A DNA stretch of 38,884 nucleotides from a virus. The translations under genes were made by a program, and so were the position numbers. Every line of letters starts with the position of its first letter. Position 1 is the stretch's first letter. This document shows positions 1 to 5,677 of this stretch, piece after piece. The DNA lies in the IMG/VR virus record IMGVR_UViG_3300046517_001040, positions 1-38,884 of that record; one strand, 5' to 3'. The notes beneath the pieces are model-generated. The model worked only from the letters and a program-made list of their open reading frames with translations, was not told the origin of the DNA and made no database searches.

Positions 1-23
1 GTCATAGCGCGGCGACCTGGCAT
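1..23 (-). CDS. terS: Probable N-terminus of terminase small subunit (partial, runs off the left edge)
   Basis: Only the first seven codons are visible, reading MPGRRAM on the minus strand. An AAGGA motif lies immediately before the ATG and the start is 23 nt after the stop of the HNH-like gene. P27-family small terminases commonly begin with an MPGRR- or MRGRK-type sequence, and an HNH gene just before terS is usual in HK97-type phages. If the right edge (38884) is joined to base 1, the frame continues directly into the P27-like C-terminus at 38614-38884. The identification rests on position and a very short peptide, so it is tentative. Confidence 0.4.
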
Positions 24-46
24 TCCTTTGGGTCCCCCCCCGCCTG

Positions 47-340
47 TCAGGTTGGATGGTCGACTGCCTCGACCGGCCTGCCCTGCTTGCTGCGCTCGTA
101 ATGCGATGCACAAAGGCATTGACCATTCGATAGATCAAAGGGTTGAGCACCGTCCTTCACGTCAGTGATGGTCACTGCGTACATGCGGTGTTGGGGCCAC
201 CTGTTGGGACAACGGTAGGCGTGGTCGAATGCTTCACACCGACGACCAGCACGGGCAACGACTGTGCCGTACCAGGATAGGAACTCGGGTGTGCCGGGCT
301 TGGTGGGTAGGGTGAGGGTGCGCAGTCGCTTGGATGTCAC
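47..340 (-). CDS. HNH-endonuclease-like protein (97 aa), active site apparently degenerate
   Basis: The first half carries GRRCEAF and a second cysteine, and the second half carries DLSNGQCLCASHYERSKQG, the layout of small phage HNH proteins (Cys pair, central DH motif, NGQxLC, CxxCH/K). The usual central Asp-His is not there: the aligned segment reads MYAVTITDVKDG, and the second zinc-binding Cys is CASHY rather than CxxCH. The fold is probably HNH but catalysis is doubtful. The start is a GTG at 340 with GAAGGG nine nt upstream. It sits directly before the presumed terS start, where HNH proteins often help terminase cut cos. A catalytically dead structural partner is an alternative. Another complete HNH gene lies at 36547-36825. 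Confidence 0.6.
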   Translation of the reverse strand: MTSKRLRTLTLPTKPGTPEFLSWYGTVVARAGRRCEAFDHAYRCPNRWPQHRMYAVTITDVKDGAQPFDLSNGQCLCASHYERSKQGRPVEAVDHPT

Positions 341-662
341 ACCACATAGCCCTTCTTTGCCACGACGTTGGCCGTGGGTGAGTTAGTTTAGGCTAGAGTC
401 TGTCGGATAGCGGAGGAAGGAAGGATCGCCTGTAGAGCCAACGTAGGGGAAAATGCTGGGCTAGGCGTAGTATCCCACTGTGCCATGAGGGACTGGTCCT
501 GGTGGTACCATAAGTTTCATACACCCGCAAGTATTTGGGAACTAGCCTTTGGTATCGGGTATTATGGTGCCAACTCGACCCCGCACCCATCCCCCTCTGT
601 GCCCCAGCGGGTTGAGCCGAAGCGGCCGGATCGTGGAAGCCCCTTTCTGCGATCCGGTTGTC
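341..662. other. 322-bp non-coding region, candidate cos/packaging region
   Basis: No ORF here has phage-like composition or a credible start. The stretch lies between a Zn-ribbon-like gene and the HNH/terS pair, where cos is expected in HK97-like phages. It contains an 11-bp inverted repeat with one mismatch (503-513 and 562-572), an exact 8-bp inverted repeat (626-633 and 650-657) and a small CCACG/CGTGG dyad near 361-378. It is less GC-rich than its neighbours. I cannot identify a cos cleavage point from sequence alone. Confidence 0.35.
626..657. repeat. Perfect 8-bp inverted repeat (stem-loop)
   Basis: CCGGATCG at 626-633 is followed, after 16 bases, by its exact complement CGATCCGG at 650-657. 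It lies 5 bp beyond the stop of the 663-989 gene. There is no T-run after either arm, so a simple rho-independent terminator is unlikely. A terminase-binding element or an mRNA-end stem are both possible. Confidence 0.45.
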
Positions 663-989
663 TTAGGTCGCCGGCTCGGCCTGCTGCCACTCGCCACACC
701 AATCGCCCCCAGTCGTGCCAGGCCAAGACGACTCCCCTAAATAGGCTTCTTCCCATTTGCCAGTATTGCGCTGGTTCTTCTTGCCTTTATCGCCGACTTC
801 CCACGCAATGATGCTCAACAGGTTCAGCACTTCGTATTCGAAGTCACCCAGGGAAGAACGCGGTGCATGGCGGTGACACGCTGCGACCCGGTCATCAGGG
901 TGATCCTCCGGCTTGAAGATGTATTGATCTCCACGCGCCCAAAATTCACAAGTGTCGCAGCGTTTTGTCGGATGTCTGTGCCCAGTCAT
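663..989 (-). CDS. Small Zn-ribbon-like phage protein (108 aa)
   Basis: The protein begins with CDTCEFW at about residue 11, has AACHRHAP near residue 37 and ends with DWCGEWQQ near residue 96. That arrangement of C-x-x-C, C-R-x-x-P and D-W-C-G-E is typical of small phage and prophage proteins of unknown function, presumably binding one metal ion. The ATG at 989 overlaps the stop of the upstream DUF6362 gene in a TGATG junction, so it is translationally coupled. The middle (residues 55-75) contains a hydrophobic LLSIIAW segment too short for a confident membrane span. It ends with TAA just before the non-coding region. Confidence 0.6.
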   Translation of the reverse strand: MTGHRHPTKRCDTCEFWARGDQYIFKPEDHPDDRVAACHRHAPRSSLGDFEYEVLNLLSIIAWEVGDKGKKNQRNTGKWEEAYLGESSWPGTTGGDWCGEWQQAEPAT

Positions 990-1483
990 CACACCACCGG
1001 CCTTCCCTGCCGTTGCAGTTCGCGCGCGATGATCCAACCACCGGCAGTGACGTAGCGGTAGAACGTCGAGCGTGACCAACGGCGTTTCAGCAGCAGCCTG
1101 CGCAACGAGCGCCCATACGCGATGGCGGTGGCCCATTGCGACAGGCAAAGGCGTTCTTCCGGATACGGTGCGAGGATGATCCGCAGCCAGTCGTGCGCCT
1201 GTTCCATGCGGCCAATGTCGGCGGCGGTGACGCCCGAGCCGGCATATTCCCAGGAATGCAACACCTGCTCGCGCGCCTCGGTGGCACGGCCGACGATGTC
1301 GGAGAATTCGATCACCATCGAGGGCCAGGCGTTTGAGACGGCGCGCTGGCGCAGATGCGGCAAGCGGCGTTCGGTCGAATAGGCGTGGACGAGCCGCATT
1401 TGCACCCACGCCGCGTTCCACTGCGCCGGCGGATCGTCGGCGTGGTCGGCGTCGAGCGTGATGGTGGTTAGGCGCGGCATCAT
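989..1483 (-). CDS. DUF6362 family phage protein (164 aa)
   Basis: The family signature is visible: an N-terminal helix with AVSNAWP (residues 48-54), a central ADIGRMEQAHDWL segment (about 89-101), and a C-terminal helix-turn-helix-like part, RRWSRSTFYRYVTAGGW (about 134-150). DUF6362 proteins occur in early or terS-adjacent regions of alphaproteobacterial phages; the function is unknown, but the C-terminal part suggests nucleic-acid binding. The ATG overlaps the stop of a 25-codon ORF upstream in an ATGA junction. A related role in packaging or late regulation is inference from position only. Confidence 0.65.
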   Translation of the reverse strand: MMPRLTTITLDADHADDPPAQWNAAWVQMRLVHAYSTERRLPHLRQRAVSNAWPSMVIEFSDIVGRATEAREQVLHSWEYAGSGVTAADIGRMEQAHDWLRIILAPYPEERLCLSQWATAIAYGRSLRRLLLKRRWSRSTFYRYVTAGGWIIARELQRQGRPVV

Positions 1484-1557
1484 TGCCTCACGATGAAGTT
1501 GATGGCTTGCACGGTTTCACGGCTGCACGCTGTATCCAAACGCTCGCCCGTTGCCAT
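1480..1557 (-). CDS. Possible 25-aa small ORF
   Basis: An ATG at 1557 opens 25 codons whose TGA overlaps the ATG of the DUF6362 gene as ATGA, the junction used throughout this operon. No good Shine-Dalgarno site precedes it. It is in the same frame as the upstream coiled-coil gene, separated only by that gene's TAA and 11 codons, so it may be a detached tail of that gene rather than an independent protein. It has no recognisable family. Confidence 0.3.
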   Translation of the reverse strand: MATGERLDTACSRETVQAINFIVRQ

Positions 1558-1590
1558 CGCGGTTGCGGGAGGAAATACCAGGACAGACGA

Positions 1591-1971
1591 TTACTGTGCT
1601 TCATCCACCGCTTCGGCCTGCACTACGGCTTGCGCCGCTAGCGTCGGAACGCCGGCCTGCGCGAGTAGGTGCTGGATCGAGTTGAGGATGGTCGCCAAAC
1701 TGACTTGCTGATCCTTGGCGAGGTCACGCTCCAGCAAACAAGTGGTGGCGCGGCTTTCCAGCATGACGCGTTCGCGCTTCATCACATCCAGCTCGGTTTC
1801 GAGACTGCGGATCAGAACCCTAGCGTCAGCCAGATCACGATAAGCCGTGTCGAGTTCGTGCTCGCGTGTTTGCTGGCTTTCGATGAAGGCGTTCATCGCC
1901 TGCGTGCGAAATGACGGCAGGTTCGGCGTGGGCGCCGGCGGCTTGGTTCCGTTGGTCGTGATGTTGTTCAT
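1591..1971 (-). CDS. Coiled-coil protein, unknown function (126 aa)
   Basis: Residues about 28-85 are heptad-like and charged (LIRSLETELDVMKRERVMLE), predicting a coiled coil, flanked by a Pro-rich N-terminus and an Ala/Val-rich C-terminus. The ATG at 1971 has AGAGGGG six nt upstream, one of the better ribosome sites of this operon. Its 5' end overlaps the 3' end of the 1835-2152 ORF by 137 nt in a different frame. The function is not recognisable; a small oligomeric early protein is all that can be said. Confidence 0.6.
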   Translation of the reverse strand: MNNITTNGTKPPAPTPNLPSFRTQAMNAFIESQQTREHELDTAYRDLADARVLIRSLETELDVMKRERVMLESRATTCLLERDLAKDQQVSLATILNSIQHLLAQAGVPTLAAQAVVQAEAVDEAQ

Positions 1972-2152
1972 CGTGGTCCCCTCTGTTGGTCGTGATGGGC
2001 GTGTTGGCGATGGTGTCGAGCGGCGCCAGCACGGCGAAGTACGGATCGAGCCGGCGGCGGCGGCATGCGGCTAGGAACAGCCGGTCGGCGAGACGGCCGA
2101 GCCGCCAGGCGCGCAGCTCGCGGCGGTCGTCGTGGGTGTCGGCGGCGGTCAT
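1835..2152 (-). CDS. Arg-rich hypothetical protein (up to 105 aa), C-terminal half overlaps the next gene
   Basis: The ATG at 2152 overlaps the stop of the DUF1376 gene as ATGA, supporting translation. The first 60 residues (RRELRAWRLGRLADRLFLAA and following) form a plausible basic amphipathic helix. Beyond about residue 61 the frame runs through the start of the coiled-coil gene and becomes His/Arg-rich low-complexity sequence, as expected for an out-of-frame overlap. Either the real protein ends earlier in relatives, or the long overlap is genuine. The function is unknown. Confidence 0.45.
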   Translation of the reverse strand: MTAADTHDDRRELRAWRLGRLADRLFLAACRRRRLDPYFAVLAPLDTIANTPITTNRGDHDEQHHDQRNQAAGAHAEPAVISHAGDERLHRKPANTRARTRHGLS

Positions 2153-2754
2153 GCGGCACCGCCGGCTGTTTTCTTCTCGGCTGACCGCTTTGGCGAGGCT
2201 GGCTGGGTGACAGGTCCCGGAGCGAGCGCGCCATCACCGAGCGCCGTAGCGAGCGCAGGGGCCGGGAGGTTATCCACAGCCCCTTCCTCTACTGTTACAG
2301 TAGTCTCTTTCTTTCTTTCTTTCTTATAAGAGCTTGAGCAAAATCCAAGCAAACCGACCTGTTTTGCTTGACGGTTTGCTTGCCAGTTTGCTTGCGCCTT
2401 TTTTGACAACTCGGCGGCGATCGTGCGGGTATTGGCAGATTTCCAGCCGCCGATTTGTCCAGAGATAGAACGCCTTACGCTGACAGCTTCAGCTTTTGCT
2501 CGTTCTTTGGTCGCCCGTTTATTGGTGCCATCCGCCTCAAAAAATTTTGCAATGGCTGGCCAGAGACCCTGCATACGGAATAGCGAAATTTTTAACAGTC
2601 CGGCCTGCCGCTTCCGGTCCAGAGGTATCCGGCCGGTACGCCAACATTCGTGCAGGAGGAGGATGTAGGCGGCATGCTCCTCGAACGAGAGCGCCGCCGT
2701 ATCGGCGTGGTAGTCGTCGATGTAGAACGTGATCCAGCGCCGACGCTTGGCCAT
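2149..2754 (-). CDS. DUF1376 (YdaU-like) protein, probable replication-associated factor (201 aa)
   Basis: Residues 7-50 match the DUF1376 pattern: WITFYIDDYHADTAALSFEE, then a YILLLHECWRTGRIPLD segment. This domain is found at the N-terminus of phage and prophage replication-initiation-type proteins. The remainder is basic and low complexity, ending Ala/Pro-rich, with no helicase-loader or second replication domain, so it is shorter than many relatives. Codons around KKERKKE are made of a CTTT/AAAG tetranucleotide repeat (2307-2325). The start lies two nt after the stop of the upstream 80-aa gene. Confidence 0.65.
   Translation of the reverse strand: MAKRRRWITFYIDDYHADTAALSFEEHAAYILLLHECWRTGRIPLDRKRQAGLLKISLFRMQGLWPAIAKFFEADGTNKRATKERAKAEAVSVRRSISGQIGGWKSANTRTIAAELSKKAQANWQANRQAKQVGLLGFCSSSYKKERKKETTVTVEEGAVDNLPAPALATALGDGALAPGPVTQPASPKRSAEKKTAGGAA
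2307..2325. repeat. CTTT tetranucleotide repeat inside the DUF1376 gene
   Basis: Four full CTTT units plus a partial one (2307-2325), read on the minus strand as AAAG repeats encoding alternating Lys/Arg/Glu. One unit gained or lost would shift the frame and remove the Ala/Pro-rich tail. The tract is short for active phase variation. Confidence 0.7.
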
Positions 2755-2756
2755 GG

Positions 2757-2999
2757 TCAGCCCTCAAAATCGATCGACTGGACGCTGCCGCCGCTGGTCG
2801 GCGGCATCGGCATGCGCCGCGGCGATCGGGTGCCGTGCGGATGGCTGACCGTGGCGCGCTCGGGGTGTTCCTGCGCCAACAGGTCGAGCATCCGTTCCGA
2901 TGCCGCCTCGCGCGCCGCCGTTTCGGCGGGATCGACGGCCAGCGCCTCGCCTGGGACTTGCTTGAACCGCCGGGTTCCGCGCGGCATGCCGGTTTTCAT
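2757..2999 (-). CDS. Hypothetical protein (80 aa)
   Basis: The start at 2999 is an ATG overlapping the stop of the methyltransferase as ATGA. The N-terminus MKTGMPRGTRR is also encoded, with one difference, by the 21-aa ORF at 3706-3771. The middle is Ala/Glu-rich and probably helical (EALAVDPAETAAREAASERM), and the C-terminus is Pro/Arg-rich. No family is recognised. It is one of a chain of coupled early genes. Confidence 0.5.
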   Translation of the reverse strand: MKTGMPRGTRRFKQVPGEALAVDPAETAAREAASERMLDLLAQEHPERATVSHPHGTRSPRRMPMPPTSGGSVQSIDFEG

Positions 3000-3004
3000 G
3001 ATTT
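2969..3004. repeat. Direct repeat copy A (36 bp), paired with 3741-3776
   Basis: Identical to 3741-3776 except for one base. It spans the start of the 80-aa gene and the stop of the upstream methyltransferase. The same gene-boundary sequence therefore occurs twice, 772 bp apart. Confidence 0.85.
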
Positions 3005-3709
3005 GAACTCCGGATTGCTGGCGGTGAGCGGCACTTTCCATATTTCATGCCAACTCAATTGCTGGGCGGGTGCCGGCCGTTCCACGAACATGTCCGGGGC
3101 GTCTAGCGCAGCCTGGATGCGGCGACATGCGATGTCGAAGTATTTGGGCTCTATCTCGACGCCGATGAACCGGCGGCCGAGCTTGACGGCGGCGACTCCG
3201 GTTGTCCCGGAGCCCATGAAGGGATCGAGGATGATAGTGCAATCTTCCGGCAACTGCTCAATGCACCACTTCATTACGTCGGTAGGCTTTTGGGTCGGGT
3301 GAGATCGCGTTTCCTTTACCTTCATGTACGGGCCTGACCATAGATGCCGAACCATCCGGCTCGACTTTCCGAGGTTAGTCCATGCCATTTCAAAGTCTGC
3401 GAATGTCGTCGGATCGTTTTGTTTGTCCCAGATTAGCCAATGACCGCTGGGAGGGAGCGCATAGTAGTTGCCACCGAAAATGATCTGAACCCGCGATATG
3501 GCGCGAGCGGCTTCCACAGCATCGTCTGCAGTTGATTTATCCCAATCGAACTTTTGGTATTCGGCCTTTCCGACCCTGCCGCCGTCCATGCCAATCCCAT
3601 ACGGGGGATCCGTAACTACGGCATCCACCTTGCCCAGCGTCGGCAATATCTCCCGGCAATCGCCCAGGTAGAGTGTCACGCCCTCGGCTAAATGCTCGAC
3701 GCGGCTCAT
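2996..3709 (-). CDS. DNA methyltransferase, N4/N6 type (237 aa)
   Basis: An S-adenosylmethionine-dependent amino-methyltransferase. TDPPYGIG at residues 33-40 is the catalytic DPPY motif, HPTQKP is at 137-142 and the SAM-binding DPFMGSGTT is at 162-170; catalytic before SAM-binding is the beta-type order used by CcrM/HinfI-like enzymes. The length is that of a catalytic core alone, without the extra C-terminal domain of CcrM, so the target is not predictable. The start MSRVEH at 3709 overlaps the stop of a 21-aa ORF as ATGA. No restriction endonuclease is seen nearby, so protection of phage DNA or regulation is more likely than restriction-modification. Confidence 0.88.
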   Translation of the reverse strand: MSRVEHLAEGVTLYLGDCREILPTLGKVDAVVTDPPYGIGMDGGRVGKAEYQKFDWDKSTADDAVEAARAISRVQIIFGGNYYALPPSGHWLIWDKQNDPTTFADFEMAWTNLGKSSRMVRHLWSGPYMKVKETRSHPTQKPTDVMKWCIEQLPEDCTIILDPFMGSGTTGVAAVKLGRRFIGVEIEPKYFDIACRRIQAALDAPDMFVERPAPAQQLSWHEIWKVPLTASNPEFKS

Positions 3710-3735
3710 CCGTGGGTTCCTTTGCGGTGATGCGT
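3706..3735. repeat. Direct repeat copy (30 bp), paired with 4457-4486
   Basis: 26 of 30 bases match 4457-4486. On the minus strand both copies encode the end THHR(K/R)GTHG of the upstream ORF, its stop, and the overlapping ATG of a methyltransferase. Confidence 0.75.
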
Positions 3736-3771
3736 TGCGCGCCGGGTTCCGCGCGGCATGCCGGTTCTCAT
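3706..3771 (-). CDS. 21-aa chimeric mini-ORF at a gene junction
   Basis: The ORF begins MRTGMPRGTRR, almost the same as the 80-aa gene at 2757-2999, and ends THHRKGTHG, almost the same as the C-terminus of the GcrA-like protein at 4457-4888. Its ATG overlaps the MT-A70 gene stop and its TGA overlaps the methyltransferase ATG, so ribosomes can pass through it. It looks like the remnant of a recombination between gene-boundary repeats, and may now serve only to couple translation of its neighbours. Confidence 0.5.
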   Translation of the reverse strand: MRTGMPRGTRRATHHRKGTHG

Positions 3772-3776
3772 GATTT
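3741..3776. repeat. Direct repeat copy B (36 bp), paired with 2969-3004
   Basis: 35 of 36 bases match 2969-3004. It holds the ATG of the 21-aa mini-ORF and the stop of the MT-A70 gene; both genes upstream of the two copies end in Lys-Ser-stop. Confidence 0.85.
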
Positions 3777-4460
3777 TGGCTCCCATCCAGGACCGCCTGA
3801 TGCCTCGCGTTCGCGAATGGCCGCATAGGCGTCATCCAGTGAGCCAGCCAAGTCTGCCGCGGAATCGTAGTCGTGCGGGCGGTTGAACTTGCCGACCTCG
3901 TTGCCCCATGCGGTCCAGCCCGGACGCTGCTGGCGCGCGAATAGTTCTAGGTATGGACCAGCGACCAACCGCTCGATGCGCCCGTGCACGCAATCGGGCT
4001 TGCGCGAATGTTCCCGTCGCGGCTCGATGATGGCTTGGCGAACATCGGCATTGAGCCGTTTAGGACTGCCGCGTGTCGCCAGCAAGCAGGGCTCGGTGTT
4101 GGCACGAGTCCAATAACCTAAGCCCATCTCGCCATCGTAATCGTTACGAAATAGCTCAAGTTGATTGGTGTGCGCCTTAGTCCAATTAAATGCACAGGTC
4201 TTGTATCTAAAACCCCACGCACTAATGACATCTAATAATTCGGGCAGGTAAACCCAGATTCCCCACATAAACAGAGCACAATTATCGGTGGCCAATTCTC
4301 GCACCGGCAAAGCAGCGATGTCCTCAATGGACATGACTCCATAATGGCAGGAAGCATCCCTATTTCCGCCTGCTGGCGTGTTCCATAGGTTCATAAACTG
4401 CCACGGCGGGTCAGCGAGAATCGCGCCGTAATGCCCGCGCGGAATCGCTTCCATGTTCAT
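3768..4460 (-). CDS. MT-A70 family N6-adenine methyltransferase (230 aa)
   Basis: ILADPPW at residues 14-20 gives the DPPW catalytic motif of the MT-A70 family. It is followed by the expected YGVMSIEDIAALPV region, ALFMWG (about residue 62), and a C-terminal REHSRKPD segment (about 150-157) that is conserved in phage members. These enzymes methylate adenine N6 in DNA in bacteria and phages. The ATG at 4460 overlaps the GcrA-like gene stop as ATGA; a second ATG two codons on is possible. With the enzyme at 2996-3709 this is one of two methyltransferases in the same coupled operon, and they probably have different targets. Confidence 0.85.
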   Translation of the reverse strand: MNMEAIPRGHYGAILADPPWQFMNLWNTPAGGNRDASCHYGVMSIEDIAALPVRELATDNCALFMWGIWVYLPELLDVISAWGFRYKTCAFNWTKAHTNQLELFRNDYDGEMGLGYWTRANTEPCLLATRGSPKRLNADVRQAIIEPRREHSRKPDCVHGRIERLVAGPYLELFARQQRPGWTAWGNEVGKFNRPHDYDSAADLAGSLDDAYAAIREREASGGPGWEPKS

Positions 4461-4486
4461 CCGTGCGTTCCCCTCCGGTGATGCGT
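4457..4486. repeat. Direct repeat copy (30 bp), paired with 3706-3735
   Basis: Covers the end of the GcrA-like gene and the start of the MT-A70 gene; 26 of 30 bases match the junction at 3706-3735. Confidence 0.75.
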
Positions 4487-4888
4487 GTCGCAGTACGACG
4501 AGCCGTCGCGGCGGTGATCGCCGCAGAACCGGAATGGGCTATCGCCGGTCGGCCAGCGGCAGTGGTGTTCCTGCAGTTCATCGATGGTGAGCTCGCCGAT
4601 CGGCGTGGGCGGAGGTGGCGGCGGTGGTGGTGTCACATGCACGGCGACCGGCCGCGGTTGCTTCGGCGCCGCGCGTTTCTTCTTGGTCGGCGTCGGCTTG
4701 CGCGGTTTCTTGCGCGACAGCGGCCGCACGAACCCGTTGCGGTGCACCAGGCCGATGATGGCGTTCTTGGTGACGCCGATGTCGAGCCGGCGCGCGATCT
4801 GGCCGGCGGTGAATCCGGCTTCCCACAACTGCCGCACCTGCTCGCGGCGCGCGTCGGTCCACTCCACGTTCGGCCAGGCTTGCGGCAT
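4457..4888 (-). CDS. GcrA family cell-cycle regulator homologue (143 aa)
   Basis: The N-terminal 50 residues match the GcrA DNA-binding helix-turn-helix: WTDARREQVRQLWEAG, GQIARRLD, TKNAIIGLVHRNG. A Lys/Pro-rich linker with eight consecutive prolines follows (about 87-94), then the GcrA C-terminal signature CRWPTGD (110-116), FCG (121-123) and YCDTH (132-136). In Caulobacter GcrA binds sigma-70 RNA polymerase and activates promoters carrying GANTC methylated by CcrM. Here it directly precedes two DNA methyltransferases in a coupled operon. That suggests methylation-dependent control of phage or host promoters; this is inference. The ATG is eight nt beyond the upstream stop with a weak AGGG site. 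Confidence 0.85.
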   Translation of the reverse strand: MPQAWPNVEWTDARREQVRQLWEAGFTAGQIARRLDIGVTKNAIIGLVHRNGFVRPLSRKKPRKPTPTKKKRAAPKQPRPVAVHVTPPPPPPPPTPIGELTIDELQEHHCRWPTGDSPFRFCGDHRRDGSSYCDTHHRRGTHG

Positions 4889-4896
4889 GTCACGCC

Positions 4897-5397
4897 CTAT
4901 CGTCGGCGAGCCAAGGGGCGACCCAGACCGCGGCGGATCTCGCCCAGCGCATCAATTTGAGGGCGATGAAAGTCCTCGTCGCAAACGCCCAAGGCAGTTT
5001 CCGCTCGGGCCAGCGTGTCCCCCAGCCGTTCGGCTTCATTGATCGCCTCTTGTAGGTGCTGCCGGTGGCGGCGCATGGCGCCAAGCTTGAACGCCGAGTT
5101 GACGATCACCCACCATTTCGGTTTTGCGTCAGTCATGATTTCCGCCAGAAAATCGAGCCCATGTTCGGACCGAAGGAGAGCGGCGAGTTCGTCGGATGAG
5201 AAGGCGCGCTCGCCGCTCAGTTTCTTGCGCGCGGCACCGTCAGAAAGCCCCAAAAGGCGGGCCAAAGCCTTGCGTGTGTGTTGCGGGAATAAAGTCTTGA
5301 AGACCGTGATGATGGCCCCGTTGTGGGGCAGTGATGGCCCCATTTCGGAAGCCATCTGATTTGCTGTCGTGCTGGCGCTCAGCGATGGTCCACGCAT
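4897..5397 (-). CDS. HTH regulator-like early protein (166 aa)
   Basis: Residues about 43-70 (RKALARLLGLSDGAARKKLS) look like a helix-turn-helix, followed by a helical, charged C-terminal half (RRHRQHLQEAINEAERLGDT). This resembles phage transcriptional activators placed directly after cro, but no specific family is recognised. I chose the ATG at 5397, which has GGGGCGAGGG upstream; a GTG at 5412 would add five residues and touch the stop of the Cro-like gene. Position second in the early operon fits a CII/Q-like or replication-control role, which is unproven. Confidence 0.55.
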   Translation of the reverse strand: MRGPSLSASTTANQMASEMGPSLPHNGAIITVFKTLFPQHTRKALARLLGLSDGAARKKLSGERAFSSDELAALLRSEHGLDFLAEIMTDAKPKWWVIVNSAFKLGAMRRHRQHLQEAINEAERLGDTLARAETALGVCDEDFHRPQIDALGEIRRGLGRPLARRR

Positions 5398-5411
5398 GAG
5401 CCCTCGCCCCA

Positions 5412-5639
5412 CTATCGAGATGCTGCTGTTTCGGTGCTGCGCCGTGGTGCAGGAACGGCGATGAAATCATTCGGCGTAACGGCGCCGCCTGTGGCCTTCA
5501 TAATTTCGAAGGCAAGCGCCATCGACGGCATGTCGCCGGTAAGGATTTGGGCAATGCGCCCCTGGGTGACGCCGACGCTCTTTGCGAACGCCTCCTGCGT
5601 CAGGCCCTCTTGAGTTGAAAACCAGACGGAAAATCGCAT
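5412..5639 (-). CDS. Cro-like HTH repressor (75 aa)
   Basis: Residues about 12-34 (GLTQEAFAKSVGVTQGRIAQ) are a typical XRE/Cro helix-turn-helix, followed by a short dimerisation-type tail. It is divergent from the CI-like gene, the classic switch arrangement. An ATG at 5657 would add six residues but lies upstream of the transcription start predicted from TTGACC-N18-TAATAA. The ATG at 5639 is therefore preferred, about two nt from that start, which would make the mRNA effectively leaderless. A perfect dyad (5641-5655) covers the promoter -10, implying direct repression. Confidence 0.8.
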   Translation of the reverse strand: MRFSVWFSTQEGLTQEAFAKSVGVTQGRIAQILTGDMPSMALAFEIMKATGGAVTPNDFIAVPAPRRSTETAASR

Positions 5640-5640
5640 G

Positions 5641-5655
5641 GCTAATTTTATTAGC
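5641..5655. promoter_or_regulatory. Operator-like palindrome GCTAAT-N3-ATTAGC
   Basis: Perfect 6+6 bp dyad with a three-base centre, overlapping the -10 of the Cro promoter. A shorter related site GCTGATTAGC lies at 5659-5668, and an unrelated perfect dyad, CATTATTAATG, at 5681-5691. Probable binding sites for the CI-like and Cro-like proteins. Confidence 0.65.
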
Positions 5656-5677
5656 ATTGCTGATTAGCGGCGGTCAA
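5648..5677 (-). promoter_or_regulatory. Predicted sigma-70 promoter for the leftward early operon
   Basis: Minus strand -35 TTGACC (5677-5672), 18-bp spacer, -10 TAATAA (5653-5648). The predicted start near 5641 falls about two bases before the chosen Cro ATG. The -10 box lies inside the 5641-5655 palindrome. Confidence 0.6.

Noticed and set aside
393-590. 65-codon minus-strand frame in the 341-662 gap.
   Set aside because: Atypical composition, no ribosome site, and it crosses the inverted-repeat arms at 503-572; treated as non-coding.
341-662. Looked for a tRNA gene in the gap, since tRNAs are common attachment and cargo sites.
   Set aside because: No T-arm GGTTCRA-type sequence with a matching acceptor stem on either strand.
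2996-4460. A restriction-modification system around the two methyltransferases.
   Set aside because: No restriction endonuclease or specificity subunit gene is adjacent; neighbours are a GcrA-like regulator and small unknowns.
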